Shown here piece after piece: positions 1-12,186 of a stretch of DNA of 64,000 nucleotides. Location of the stretch: assembly GCA_963514095.1 (NCBI GenBank), contig OY741267.1:30090856-30154855 (forward strand), in the 5' to 3' direction. Within the stretch, counting starts at the first letter, position 1, and every line of letters starts with the position of its first letter. The notes under the pieces are model-generated. The model was not told where the DNA came from and did no database searches. It saw nothing but the letters and a program-made list of their open reading frames with translations. The position numbers and the translations under genes are program-made. The DNA comes from Eutrigla gurnardus (Eukaryota; Chordata; Actinopteri; Perciformes; Triglidae).

Positions 1-1991
1 GCTAACGACGGCTCTGTTCTCTTCACGTGTGACTCGACAGCGAGACGTGGAGGCAGCGTCAACAATAGCAGGACCTTGAAACTGAAGCAAGTCGCTTGAT
101 TGATTGTTTACACCGCTACATAGCTTTTGCTACTGTGCCAAATGTCTGCTGAAAGAAAAGGTCTGCTCTTGAGAAATGTGATCATAATATATGCTTCACT
201 TGATTTGCTATTTTTTAAAGTCGTAGTCGGCAACATTTGTTTGATCATATTCACTGAAGCCGACACTATGCTCTGATAGAACAACATAAATCTCTACGTG
301 CACGTAGAGATTGTTGTTTGTTTTGCAAAAATCCACCACGCCCGTATCATCCTGTCCACTCAGCACAGTTCACAGTTCGTGCACACGCCACAGAGCCCAC
401 CTCCCCCCTCACGCATGTTAACAGGCACACGCCTCAAGCTAGGCGTACGCCACATGACGTTAGCTGTTGCTATCTATGAGTAAGTTAGCCAGCCTACCTC
501 TGTGTAGCGTGTACTCCATGCCGTTTATCGATGAGAGAAGACACAGGCATGTTCACAGGAATGGTGCACATGCACTGACGAGCACTCGATGGGAGGTGAC
601 TGCTTGGTGGCGACTGCGACTTTAACCATGTTTGCTAGAAACATATCAAATGAACAGAAGCTAGTGTTAGCTGTTAGCCCGCTAGCATTTTACACACCAA
701 GTGTTTTTGTGTGACTACTCAGATGCTACTCATTTCTTTTCTTCCCTCTTGTCTGTGTACGTTTACGATTTGGATTTATTCACATGCAAACATAGAACAC
801 GCCTTAAAACACCCTATAGGCCGAGGTTTTATGTGGGTTAATAATTTAAACAATATGTTACAAATCTTTCTAGAAGGCAAATCATTTTTTTGGTCAGGAA
901 AAACTGTTTTTTATCTCGCATTTCAAAATGCATTGATCGAGAAAAACCAGGCTCAACATACAACTCTTACAGGCTTCGAAACAAAAACAAAATCTCTGCA
1001 TTCTGTAATAAATAAATAAATAAAATGTGTGATGATGGCGTGAGTGTCTCCATTTCACAGCGGGAGGAAGAAATAATGAATCCTGCAGATAGGAAACAAC
1101 CTGTATGGCAGGTTGGGAACAGCAGGTTGTTTATGATGACTGCAGTCTATGTGACAGTTGCTACTGATGGCTCCCAAAACTACTAAAATATGGCCTTGGG
1201 CAGGCTTCGAAACTTCTTGTATATGCAGCCAGAGTAGCTGCTGCCAGAGCTGCCACTAAAAAATGATGCGAGGCGAGCTGCTCTGGAGGAAAAACAACCT
1301 ACTTTCTTGTCCCTGTGATAATACCGCCACACATACACGCAGTCCCTTGAAATTTGGTTAAGTGAGCACAATAAACTGTCTTTGCAAATGTGTTTTCTAT
1401 TGGCTTCAGTGTTGATAATACATGCTATTAGCGTCAGTATCTCTGTGCAGATGAACACTTTAACGGCTCCTCTTCTGATGCATATGTTGGAGCTTGAATT
1501 AGAGCTGTCATATCAACGCAGTGGACCGTGAATACATGATGGTCTGAAAATCAGGTGGCGTTTTTCTTTAAAAAAAAAAAATGCATGCCCATTAGAAGAG
1601 CATTGAGTTGTAATTTGTAAAAAAAAAAAAAACATGCTTTTTTAAAAATGAGCTTTCCATCCAGAAGAAGTGACTGCAAATTGCGAGGGGCTACAGTGAT
1701 TTGATGGATTTCAGGAAATAATTTTCTATTTTCCTGTTTAAAGAAAAACATGGTTTACAAGCCCGTATGAAATTATATGCTCACGAAAAATGGCATGTAT
1801 CACATTTCCTCTCACATTACAAAACCCTTCATTTCATGTGCAGCGGCTAAGAATGCAGCTCCGTATTCAGAACATTTCTACATTAAGCCCTACAAAAATA
1901 ACGTGTGGAAGCGTGTGGAACCAGCTTGTACAAGAAAACACTTAATTCTGTAAATAAAGTAGTTAACGTTAGTTGTGATTTCTTTTCCCAG
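1..1991 (+). other. brinp2: Upstream intron of the BRINP gene (partial)
   Basis: Because the exon at 1992 opens with a split codon and an acceptor, this stretch is the 3' end of an intron whose donor is off the window. It holds the inverted-repeat element at 215-625, A/T runs (about 1567-1580 and 1620-1633), and otherwise no gene or repeat I recognise in 626-1991. Confidence 0.75.
215..625. mobile_element. Non-autonomous inverted-repeat element, TTAA-bounded, copy 1
   Basis: The termini are TTAAAGTCGTAGTCGGCAAC at 215 and, reading inward from 625 on the minus strand, TTAAAGTCGCAGTCGCCACC. TTAA at both ends is a plausible 4-bp target duplication. The body from about 313 to 596 is the reverse complement of 63720-64000. 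Its middle contains a perfect 24-bp palindrome at 289-312. There is no coding capacity. TTAA|AG termini resemble T2-type MITEs of the Kolobok superfamily as I recall them from frog; piggyBac is less likely because the ends lack CCC. Confidence 0.75.
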
Positions 1992-2228
1992 GCTTGCAAG
2001 ATGTCCTTCCAGAGTTCCTGCGTGGGCGTTTTGTGGAGGCGGCCCTCAGCTATGTGGCGTGCAACTCGGAGGGCGAGCTGCTCTGCCGCAACAACGACTG
2101 CTGGTGCCGGTGCTCGCCCCGATTCCCAGAATGTAACTGTCCTTTTGCTGACATCAAGGTCATGGAGGAGAACCTGGGGAAGAGCAGAGACGCCTGGGAC
2201 GACTTAAACCAAGACTTCATGGAATCAG
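1992..2228 (+). CDS. brinp2: BRINP-family gene, internal exon (cysteine-rich segment after MACPF)
   Basis: This exon encodes 78 full codons after a split Gly codon (G|GC). It begins GLQDVLPEFLRGRFVEAAL and continues into a stretch with seven cysteines (pattern C-x7-C-x4-C-x-C-x-C-x6-C-x-C) resembling an EGF-like module. The acceptor is a pyrimidine run ending CCCAG at 1991 and the donor is CAG|GTACGA. The carried G joins AT of the next exon to make Asp, giving SDEFKALL across the junction. In BRINP proteins this segment directly follows the MACPF domain, so signal peptide and MACPF exons must lie upstream of the window. BRINPs are secretory-pathway, neurally expressed proteins linked to cell-cycle restraint and neurodevelopment (family knowledge). 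Recalled paralog features (ALLKRLP, CQG-IPC, LGSWF-P-WRKRM in later exons) favour brinp2 over brinp1 or brinp3. The family call is firm; the paralog call is moderate. Confidence 0.9.
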
Positions 2229-2695
2229 GTACGAGTTAGCTGAGCTTGGACACAATGTTTTTTTATTGAGCGTTCAACCAAAAAATGGGACGTGGTAGTG
2301 TTCTCTAGAATAATACTGGTGGGATCAATTCTGTAGGAAAGCAATATGTTCCTCGCCTTAAGAGAGTGAAATTCAGATGTCGGCAAGAATCCAAACCAGA
2401 GCAAAGGAGCCTGAAGAAACATGAAATAAGCTGATAACTTACAGTCTGAGACAGTTCAGAACCTCCTAAATACCCAACCAGGAAACACATCAAGTGATAT
2501 CATTCTTTGGAAATCCCCACAGCTGACTGCCTTTAAGATTTTATGTAGAGTTTTGGTTCCATTCATTGAACTGTAAAGCGTCCGTAGGCGTTTTCTCAAA
2601 GATTTCTAACAAGCCCTTCATTGAAAAACTGCCGCTTGAAGAAATGTCTTCATTCCTTCCAATCAACAAAATTATGAATTGCTCTTTGAGACTCA

Positions 2696-3326
2696 TTAAA
2701 GTGGCAGTCCGTAACATGTTCATCTATTTAATTGTCTTTTAAGTTACTATCTATCACAGACCGAGTTAAAACAATGGTGATTGATCATGTGACCCACTAA
2801 TGAAAGTGCTTGTACTTGCTGCTTTGCTCAGAAAAAGGATCTCAGTGTCTGTAGACATTCAAAATTCTAAATGAGTATACCTTTCTACGTCAGTCAGCAG
2901 CGGTTGGTCTCCCAGGTGGAGCTACTCAAGGAAGTATGCTGCGTTTACTTCTAATGGGAAATCGGTAACTTCCAAGTGCTGAGTCAGGCTCCCTCTAGTC
3001 TAAAGTGTTTGACCAGGTACGTTTCATTACTGCTGACTCACAATGGAGGATCAGCCAGAGAAAGAAGACCATTCAACTTCCAGTCCCAAGAAAAAGAAAC
3101 AAAAGTTAATGGAAGTGAAGAAGGAAAGGTCATCAAGAAGCAAAATGACCGCCAACGAGGGAAAACCACAGACTTCCTTTCAGTGTGGAGCATTTGAAGG
3201 CATCGCACAGATGAGAGACGGTCTACAATGTTGGGTGAGGGAGATGAGGTCCCAGAGGCTCGCCTGCAGTTCCATCTACCTCCGCTAGAAGCAACGCATC
3301 TCAAATCTTACATACTGCCACTTTAA
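2696..3326. mobile_element. MITE-like element with TTAA ends, 631 bp
   Basis: The left end reads TTAAAGTGGCAGTCCGTAAC. The right end, on the minus strand, reads TTAAAGTGGCAGTATGTAAG. The inverted ends share 15 of 18 bases after TTAA. The inside has an open frame at 3043-3288 (81 codons, Lys/Ser-rich start, beginning MEDQPEKEDHS) with no transposase motif. This may be a captured or decayed segment. The TTAA duplication with AG-starting ends again fits the Kolobok/T2 type by memory. Confidence 0.7.
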
Positions 3327-3820
3327 TGTTACATGAGGCTTATTTGAGCAGAAATGTCCTTAATATGATCAATATTCCGGCTGGGTGTTGAGACAGGCTG
3401 AGGATCTGACTGTGCTACAGTAAAATGGACAGCTGGACTGCTCCAGATGTAGCAGGTGGGATGTCGATGATTTATAGCTCCGAGCTGGATGGCGATTATT
3501 CTCAACAACACCCTGTCCATGCAGCGTGTAGCTGTGAAGTGTTGTTCCCGCTGTGTTGATTATCACTTGTGATCACGAAGCCAATAACCTACTGGCAACA
3601 TCATTGTGAAAGGATGATATCTGTGCATTGTATAGATTTATTTCTAAACACGTTTGGCGTGGGGTGGAGATGTTGTTGGGAGTAAAGACGGAATGATGAC
3701 TTTATCTACATCAAGTAATTAGATTCTCTCACATGACAAACTACAGTGAAGCTTTACTTCTTAATTGTTAATCCAGTGTAATACAGCAACAGCAGGATCT
3801 GACGGTAGTAGTTGTATATG

Positions 3821-3840
3821 AGTAGTAGTAGTAGTAGTAG
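3821..3840 (+). repeat. AGT trinucleotide repeat
   Basis: Uninterrupted AGT units over about 20 bases. Confidence 0.85.
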
Positions 3841-5107
3841 CAATACTTTATATACAAGTAGAAAAAGAATAACAAGTTGTAGGAAATGTATTATTAATGG
3901 TGGAGGCTATAATTTAAGTCTTTTGAATGAATGTGAAATGAAAAAGATGACATCTCTTGCACTAATCTGTCTAATGAAAGTCGATAATTAGGCAAAGGCT
4001 AAATGAGGATTCAGTCTTAACTTATTCCTTCTCTAAACACAAAAAGACTTACATTATTACTCAAAGGAACTCTGCCTGTTTTCAGAAGACTTTTTTGAAA
4101 CCGATGCATTATTAGACATAATACGGTACCCTGAGACAGAGTTTGGAGCCGGTAACGTGTCTTCACATGCCGAGCCGCGGTGACGGAGGCTCCCCCGTCA
4201 GATATTCATCACCAAGAGACAAGACACAGGTGTCTCATGCAAAGTTGGCAATGGCGCAGAACAATTCAGTTGTCACTTCCCTAAATTGGCTGAATCTTTT
4301 TGTCTTTTTTTTTGCTCCATCTCGAGACCAGCTCACTTCCTTAATGACTTGGAAGGTGTCGAGAGGATTTAATGAGAGACAAGTTTCTGGCAGCTTCTCC
4401 TAAACGTCTTGGGTACGTTTGCGTTCCCCTGACGGATTCAGAAGATGGTGCGTGTGCTTGCTCTGCCATTTACTTGGGAATTGCTTAGCGAGTGACATTA
4501 CGGCGGTAAACAGCATTCCTGTGCATCCGTTTAGCCCCCCTTTGCACCTGACTTTGCAAAGTTGCTTTTTTTTCTGCATATTAAATCTGTATAAAGATGC
4601 AGCGGCAGAGTATTGAAAAGAGAGGAGGAAGACGTGTAATTGCGAAGATTTTTCTTTTTCCGCTGATGTGTTTTTTCCCATCAGGAGCTTAACTTTGTGA
4701 TGTTTTTTATAAAAAAAAAAGGCCTTTTAGTAATTTTTTAGAAGATCGTGTGTTTGAGCCAAGAGCTAAAAATATCATGAAAGGCTCCTCGGTTAGTAGT
4801 CGCACACACAAAGACGGGACATCGGTACTGTACATCCACAGGCACGTATCAAGGCAACCGTCAAAGTTGTATCTAATGTTAAGGAACACACATGAGCCGC
4901 ACGGCAAATGTTGTTTGACTTGCACAGCTCTCCTCCTCTCTGTCTCACCATCTCTCTCGCCTCTTATGCATCTTCTCTGTTTTTCACATTCACAGTGGGG
5001 TTTTTTTTGGCTTCTGGGGGTGCCGGGGAAGTTGTTCCGCATCTCGTCTGCTGGGATGGGCTGATAAATGTATTGTGGCGAGGGGAAAACAACTGCGAGG
5101 ATAGTGA

Positions 5108-5110
<3 letters not shown>

Positions 5111-5167
<57 letters not shown>
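5111..5167 (+). repeat. TG microsatellite (about 28 units)
   Basis: A pure TG run. It is a likely polymorphic marker. Confidence 0.97.
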
Positions 5168-5169
<2 letters not shown>

Positions 5170-5207
5170 CAGTGAGACAGAAGGAGGACAAGGAAGAGAC
5201 TAAATCA

Positions 5208-5210
<3 letters not shown>

Positions 5211-5239
<29 letters not shown>
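5211..5239 (+). repeat. GT microsatellite, second array
   Basis: A pure GT run separated from the first array by about 43 bp of GA-rich sequence. Confidence 0.95.
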
Positions 5240-5240
<1 letters not shown>

Positions 5241-7865
5241 CAGGAAATAGGAAAAGAATACCCTCAAACCTCAGCCACTCACCGTTTTTCTCACTGAAGT
5301 CCCAAAACTACACACGTACACACATACATATATACAAATCACGAGAGCTCTCTTTCCCTGTAAGGATTTTTTAATTTTGGATCTTATGTGGGAGGCAAGA
5401 TGTCCTGGGAAGGTGTCAAAAAGTTGCGCCTGGAATATCACACCTTTGGTTTTGTGAAATTGGAATATATAGCCAGCTTCCAGGCTAAGCACCAGAATAC
5501 CTGCAAACAGTAATTTGTGATTCCTCTGGTCGAGATGTAGAGCGGTGGTTTAGGTGAAGATACTAGTCAAGTCTGCCTGACTCATTAACCCTCTATCTGA
5601 CGGAGGTTCGTGCACGTTAAGATCTATGGCCCCGACCGAGACTCTGAACCATCAGGACTGTGCTGCGTAACATGTGGTGCTGTCCGTGGTGCTGAAACAG
5701 TAGATGGAATTTGTAGTTGTGGCTGAGATCTTTAACATTCTCCTTTTACAAAAAAATATTACCATTATGAATATATTATAATAAATAGAAAAATACAAAA
5801 CACAAAGAGTCATGGGTGGAAATGTCCCCCTCGTTAAAAAACAACAACAAATAGCATACTGCCAACAGCTGCTGCTAACAGTTGCTTACAATCTACAACT
5901 TAAAAAATACATTCAGAACATTATAGTATATTGTGTGATTTGTATAAGTGTGTGATGTCAGCTAGGTTTATAGCAAGTCATTTCCATACATGCAGCTCCG
6001 GAGAGATATCCTCAGAGAAAAGAAACTAAATGTCGTAATGTGAGTACTTGGCTCTCAGAGTGAGTTTGACTCGTCGTATAAATGAGGGATTAATGCATTT
6101 TCCCACAACAAAAGGGGCGTGTCCTGTAGAGGAACATCTAAACAGATGTAAATTAATGTACACATCCAGTCAGCGGTATAGAATGCTCCATTATCCTACC
6201 TGAGAGGCATCGTTACGACCAATCCGTCCCAGAGACCATGAGCTCGTCTTCCCCAAATGTGGCTGTAGAAGTTAATTAACCAACCCGAGCCATCACAGGT
6301 AACACAACGCTATACGCCGACTCGCAGGTCAAGGGGTCAAACTAAAGAGCCAATCTGGATACAACATAATTCTTGGAATAAGCAGAGCACGTTCCACCCG
6401 ACAACCGAGCCATTATGCCAGATCTTTGAGATATTTCCTCAGCCGGCAGCAGGAATGGGAGTTCTCTGGCCAGCATACATACATGTTTCAGAGAGCGAGG
6501 AGAGGGTGTAAGTAACTAATGAGGTCACTCATACATGAAACATGAGACGGAGCTGCTCGGTAATTGAGATTCAATTCCCTGCTCCGAGGGTGGGGAGGAA
6601 GCGGCGTTCACTCCCCACTGAGAGAGAGACAGAGCGAGGAAGGAGGAGAGATCAGAGTCGTCTTCAGAAAGAGAGACTCACATCGTCTCATGTGTTCAGC
6701 TCGTCGCGGTCCAGGGAGGGAAAGATATACCATTAAACGTAAAGCATGAACTATCAGAACAATCTTTCATCAATTAAGTCCTAGCGTAGAGGCTTTACTC
6801 TCAGTTTTCAACGGATGCTTTACGGACATTAAGACAAACATGGTAAACTCTACCTGGGAAGCTGGTAAGTTCACTACCATAGCAACCATTCCTCTTTTTC
6901 TATACGTACTTGTTTGCACAGCTTTAGAGCAGCTGCATGTTGTCCCGTCCTGTTCATTAGTCGACCAGTTCTGTTATTGTTATTTTCATGACATATCGAC
7001 GATGACGTGACATCGCTAAGAAGAAATCCAGGCCAGCTGTTGCACCTGCTGCATGCTCGAGAACAGGCTCGCGGTGTTAATTGGATGCACTTCGCCCGCT
7101 GAACCGACCTCTAGCTTGAATGTCCGGTGAGGAAGCATGCTGGTAATGCAACCATTAGGCCAGCTAGTCAGGCCACGAGGCAAAGCACAACATTCCATTA
7201 AACAGACAACAACAACATTTTTTTTTTTTTTTACTTGTTTACACAGATGTCAAACCCAATCTGGCTGCCGTTGTGGCACCGCAGAGCACAGCTTGGTTTG
7301 CAAGTTAAAACCCATCCACACCAGCACAAACAGAAAGTACTGGGAATCATTAACTCCAATAATTGTTCTGCACGGAGCAAGGAATATGAAGGCTTAGTAT
7401 GAGAACAGATTGAGTCTTTCTTGTCAGAGCTCCAGTGTACTCCGAATGTTTTTTCATGTTTGCCTCAGAAGGTTCTCACTTGTCCATACAAATGTTGAGT
7501 GTTGTCTCTCAAAGTAGAAGCATGGGGCAGCTGTGAGTACATCATAAGTAGCGATAAAGTCGGTTGGGTCAAACAAATTACTTATTACGTAATGTTGTTG
7601 TAACATTGTTTACTTCATTTCGGTTGTTACTTTACTGTGTAACGTAACCATCATATTGTTTTCCAACCTTAATTAAGATGTTAACCTAACCAGTCATTTC
7701 ACAATGTTACCCACGTGGCATTGGGCGTTCCTGTCAGCTTCAGAAGAGTGATATGAAATGTATTCATAAATTTGGACGTTTTTTTTTTCAATCTGGCAAC
7801 TGGGTTGAGCAAGGGCATGGTTTATTTGCATGATGAATTAATCACAGGAGGCAGAAATGATCTAG

Positions 7866-8146
7866 TTATGCAGATAGTTTTCGTTTTATTTGTCCAGGTT
7901 TTGACAAATGTGCCTCGGAGATTTCTGCCTCCAACCCAGTAAAAGGGACACAGCTTCCAGAAAGAACTGTGAACTGTGGAACCACTTTCCACTGAAGCGT
8001 AGTCCCCATTAAATTTTCATTCACCGACATCACATTGTGGTCGAGAAAAGTCTTGGAGCTGGATCTCAAAACCCAAAGTATTTTCATGGCTCACTTTTGT
8101 GTTAAGTGAGATTTTTTTTCTTCTTTTGGGTGACCTGGCCCTTTAA
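7866..8146 (-). mobile_element. Relic of a TTAAAGGGCC-ended interspersed repeat
   Basis: On the minus strand the sequence starts TTAAAGGGCCAGGTCACCC, which I recall as the end of a common teleost repeat. The opposite end is not clear. A 73-codon frame inside the repeat has no known domain. A similar end, TTAAAGGGCCTGGTCAG, occurs on the plus strand at 12168. Confidence 0.4.
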
Positions 8147-9182
8147 TCAACCGTCAGCCTGCAGATGGTACATTCAGACCCGTGACACTTGGCTCTCTTT
8201 CACCATCATGCACTTGTTACGACTGGCAGCCGTACCTCGTGGGTGAATCCATAAATCCTGATCATAAAATGTTGACAGCTGTCTCGCTTGCAGTACACAC
8301 CTCCTAATGGCTCGCTCACCTTCTCTGATCTTCATCGGATCGCTTCCTCGGGTAGTTTAGCGATGCAGCACATCACCTCTAATTGTCTCACTTCCTCCAT
8401 TGTGTTAATTAAAAAGCATCCCTGCGAGCGAACAGGAATCTGTTTGATACTCGGTTCCACCTACAAATAGTCCTGGCACGGACTCCCCCTCAACTTTGAA
8501 TCGATGCCAGTTTCCTTGTCTTTATTGCTGTCATAAAGTACGCCGTCTCGGGGTACATGTCGCACGCACTTCCTGGATTTGTCAAAACAACAAAAGGAGG
8601 GGGGATTTTTTTTTCATCCCAGAGATGGAGTTCGCCTTGGCTCAAGATTTGGCAACACTTCCTCTGCCTTTTTTCATTTGTTTTTTCCTCATTTATTTCA
8701 CGGGAGGATTTGTGTTTGGCACAGTCTTCTTTGCGTCTTCCTTATTTTCTTTTTTCTCCCTCCCTCTGTTCATCCTTATTTCTTCTTTTTTTACAGGAAT
8801 GCCAAATCTTTCTTCTGGCAGGCTTTTTTTTTTTGCAGCTGTTGTTAACATCGTGCTTTTTCGTACCTTCTGAGTGAAAGCAAGCATAAGCATGCACTAA
8901 TACAGTTAAAGTGGTTTCATTAAACTCTGGCGTGTTCATCTTGCCAGAGACTGAAGCATTAGAGCCCTAACATCAAGGTGATGTTTAGAAATCCATCGCC
9001 GTAGAAACCATTTCATTTCATAGCTCGGAGATATCAATCCCGGTTAGCTTTATCCACCTGAATAAACCATTGAGATGATATTGCACCAGGCATCACTCAC
9101 CTTAAACCCTTCTTTTCCAAAAACTCTCACCTTTTTTTTCACTGAGAATGATAGACAAGAGGCTTATTATGAATAACACGTC

Positions 9183-9353
9183 TGTAAAGATTCTCAGTCA
9201 TCCAGGTCATGGCAGTCTTTGAAAGCTTTATTGTAGGTAACCTGACCTGCTCTCATCCAAGATGCTTCTTCAATTCCAAGAGCATGAGAGGCGAAACATC
9301 TTCGAAAACCTAAAGCAAGTCCAGCTGCCTACGATTAAGCTTTCAAATATTAT
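9183..9353. mobile_element. Palindromic Penelope/hammerhead-like repeat relic
   Basis: The left part has TCAGTCATCCAGGTCATGG and the right part has GAGAGGCGAAACATCTTC followed by AAGTCCAGCTGCCTACGAT. These are motifs I recall from a widespread fish repeat whose intact form (GAAGAAG, GGATGAGAGG, CGAAACGTC) resembles a hammerhead ribozyme core found in Penelope-like elements. Arms 9218-9257 and about 9309-9347 form an imperfect inverted repeat starting TTTGAAAGCTT on both strands. The ribozyme core here is split and incomplete. Identity is tentative. Confidence 0.4.
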
Positions 9354-11885
9354 GAATAACACTTCTGCATTGATTATTCACACTTTAAATCCAAAAGGAT
9401 GCTTCACATAACTTAGTCCCTAAATGCTAAATGTGTGGCAACACATCTCAACAAATCTCAGGGTCACTGTGCTAATATGTTATGTAACACGCAGCAGGGG
9501 GAAAATATGAAACTGATATAGTAACACATGCTAAAAGAACTGCCGAGTCTTTGAAGAAAACTGATTTTAATAGCATTTTAATCAATCAACAAGGACACCA
9601 TATGGTGAGGAAAATGGTGGTCACAGATCTGATATGTTTCCAATCAGACATACTTGAGGGGAAGTGGAGATAAATGGGAGAAAGACGGACTGCTGAACGA
9701 GCTCTAAAACAGACCCACTAATAAATAAAATGGGAACATCCTGAATGTGTACAGTGGTGAATTCAGAAAAAACAGATTAGTAAGTGTTATAATTCCATTT
9801 AATTACCAGAGAGTGGAATAGTAAAGTGAATCTAAGGGCCTCAGAACGAGTTGGTCTGTAAGTGAAATGAGTGGAACGTTCCTTCACTCTTCCTCAGGAA
9901 CTCAGTGGGCTGCTGGCTTAGAACCAGACGCCAAGCTTTTCAATTGACTCAAAATGAAAACTGTTGGCAGTAAGAGTTGGCAATGCACGTCGTTTTATTT
10001 GTATCGTGTACGGATTTAAAGTTATGAGAGCATCTTGAAGTGCTTGAAAGGCATTCTTGCTAGTTAAGGGGAGACACATGATGTAAAAGAGTACAATACA
10101 AAAATATCAGAAATACAATTCAATGGTGCTTCAAAGATGTTCATAAGCACATTTTTATGGGTTTTTTTGTATCTTTATTTAACGGCAGATGTGAGCAATT
10201 TTACAACTGAAGCATTTTTTCCTTTCATTTTCCTTTTTACGTTTTGAAATTTTGCACAAAATTAAAAAAACATGCCCCGCTCCACGTCAGACATCGACCA
10301 CTATTTGGATCCTTAAGGATCCTGTCGGAGCTCTCCCGTATCTCCACTTCCCAGATTACCTCAAACACCCAATTTGAGGGGAATTATAGATTATATTGTT
10401 TTTTTTAATTCAGATTCAGTTAGCCTTGGGATACATTTTGCTATTTTCCACTTTTACTTTTTGAGCACAAGTAACTGTTCATCTACTTGAGTATAGGACA
10501 CCAGCACTTTTGTCACATGTAGCTCACGTGTCTGACATGTGGTTCACATTACGGTCCAAACATGATTTTAATCACAATTTACAAGATTTTTCTTTGACAA
10601 TATTATTCTAATAACTGCAATTTCGACATTGTACTGTTCATGGCCAAGTTCCCACCTGTGCATCAGTACAAACACACTCTCACACACACTCACACACACA
10701 CATGTTTCAAAACATTAATTCACCTCTAATGGATTTCATGAAGCCCCCAGTGAAGGTCGCCTTCACCCCATCATGTTGTTATTCAGCCGCTGAGTGGTGA
10801 GAGATTAGCTGTCTTCTATCGCAGGCTTGAGAGGCTGCTAGAAACACATCAGACGACACAAAGGAATACTGGCTGTTACTGGCTCAAAGGGGGAAGATTC
10901 ACAGTTTACTATTATTATTATTATACTTATAGGCCTCATTATCAAAATGCACTCATTTATTTTCTTTACGGAAAATCTAACACTGAGTTTTTTTAACACA
11001 CGTTTTCTTTTCAGTCTGTTGGTGTTTGGTCCTTCCCCCACGCCACCACCCGTCGTTTAGCCATGTTGTCGCCAAATGGTTGAAGCAACGTTTACTCGTT
11101 TCTATGATACTTAAAGTTAGAAATCATATAGTATTGATCTGATAAGTGAAATGCCAACATGGTCCCAGAGCGTCGAATCGAAGAAGAGAAGTGTTTTGTA
11201 GAATCTTCAGCTTGTGCAAAGTTGCAAAAGTTTCTATATTTTCTGTATGGACAATATATACAAACAAAATATTTTGTTATCTTATAAGTCACACTGTAAC
11301 AGTAAGGAAGTGCTCTCACACACAAACTCCAAGAGACGTTTCCTTTTTGAATGTGGTTGCCATGGTAACAGGCTGATACATCGGAGCCCGACCGACCTCT
11401 GCACCAAATGCTCTATACATGGCTGCTGACAAGGTCTGCTCTGTTGTTAATGTCCATTGTTGTCAGGAATCTAACAACTATTTCCATTAAAGTTGATAAT
11501 CATGGTCTCCAGAGGATGATCCCTAATCATTTTGGTGATATCTTTTGTCCAGTTTCTCTTCAACCAACGCTTTGGATTTTCATTTATGATTTATTCAATT
11601 TAAAGTGTTCCATGACATTTGCTGTGTAAATTCCTCTCCCTCAGATGATATTTTGGTTCCTCCCTGAACTTTCTTCTAGCACCGCCATCAAGGCAAAAAT
11701 GAAACGACCAAAAAAAAAAAAAAAAAGTCATATTTTGCCATGGCATTTTCTGTGTAATTACGCTCTCTAGAGGAGGAAGCTTTTCTATGTTCTTGTTCGT
11801 ACATGTGCAGATGCTTCACCACCTCTGGATGAGAATCTTTGAGGAAAACGTATTTGCAGTATGTTGGTTCTTTAATTTTCTACTG

Positions 11886-11892
<7 letters not shown>

Positions 11893-11922
<30 letters not shown>
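11893..11922 (+). repeat. CA microsatellite
   Basis: A pure CA run of about 15 units. Confidence 0.95.
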
Positions 11923-11925
<3 letters not shown>

Positions 11926-12167
11926 CTCATCAGATCTCTTGAAAAGTGTTCTCGGTTTTTGCTGATGTCGACAACCGGAGCCAGAGTCTACTCGGATGAG
12001 TCGGACCTCAGTCTACAACGCAGCCACTCAGTGAGTTTATTGAGTAGCTTCTCGTCTCCTGTGTTTCTGCTCTCGTTGGCTCGAGTCGACTCTCTTGTTT
12101 CCTCTTTAAAATTCTGCAAACAGAGAGCAGCTGCTGCGACAGGAACCAGCAGCGGAGTCAAAGCATC

Positions 12168-12186
12168 TTAAAGGGCCTGGTCAGTG
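12168..12186 (+). repeat. TTAAAGGGCC repeat-end motif
   Basis: TTAAAGGGCCTGGTCAG matches the minus-strand end at 8146 in 16 of 17 bases. It may be the end of a decayed element; no partner end was found. Confidence 0.25.

Noticed and set aside
1905..2207. 100-codon open frame overlapping the first BRINP exon
   Set aside because: It is in another frame; the true frame gives the conserved BRINP cysteine module with proper splice sites.
4908..5240. Open frames across the TG arrays
   Set aside because: They are Val/Cys or Thr/His dipeptide runs produced by the microsatellite and have no domain. The same applies at 42424-42728.
10307..10322. 16-bp perfect palindrome GGATCCTTAAGGATCC
   Set aside because: Isolated, no extended stem or repeat context; likely chance.
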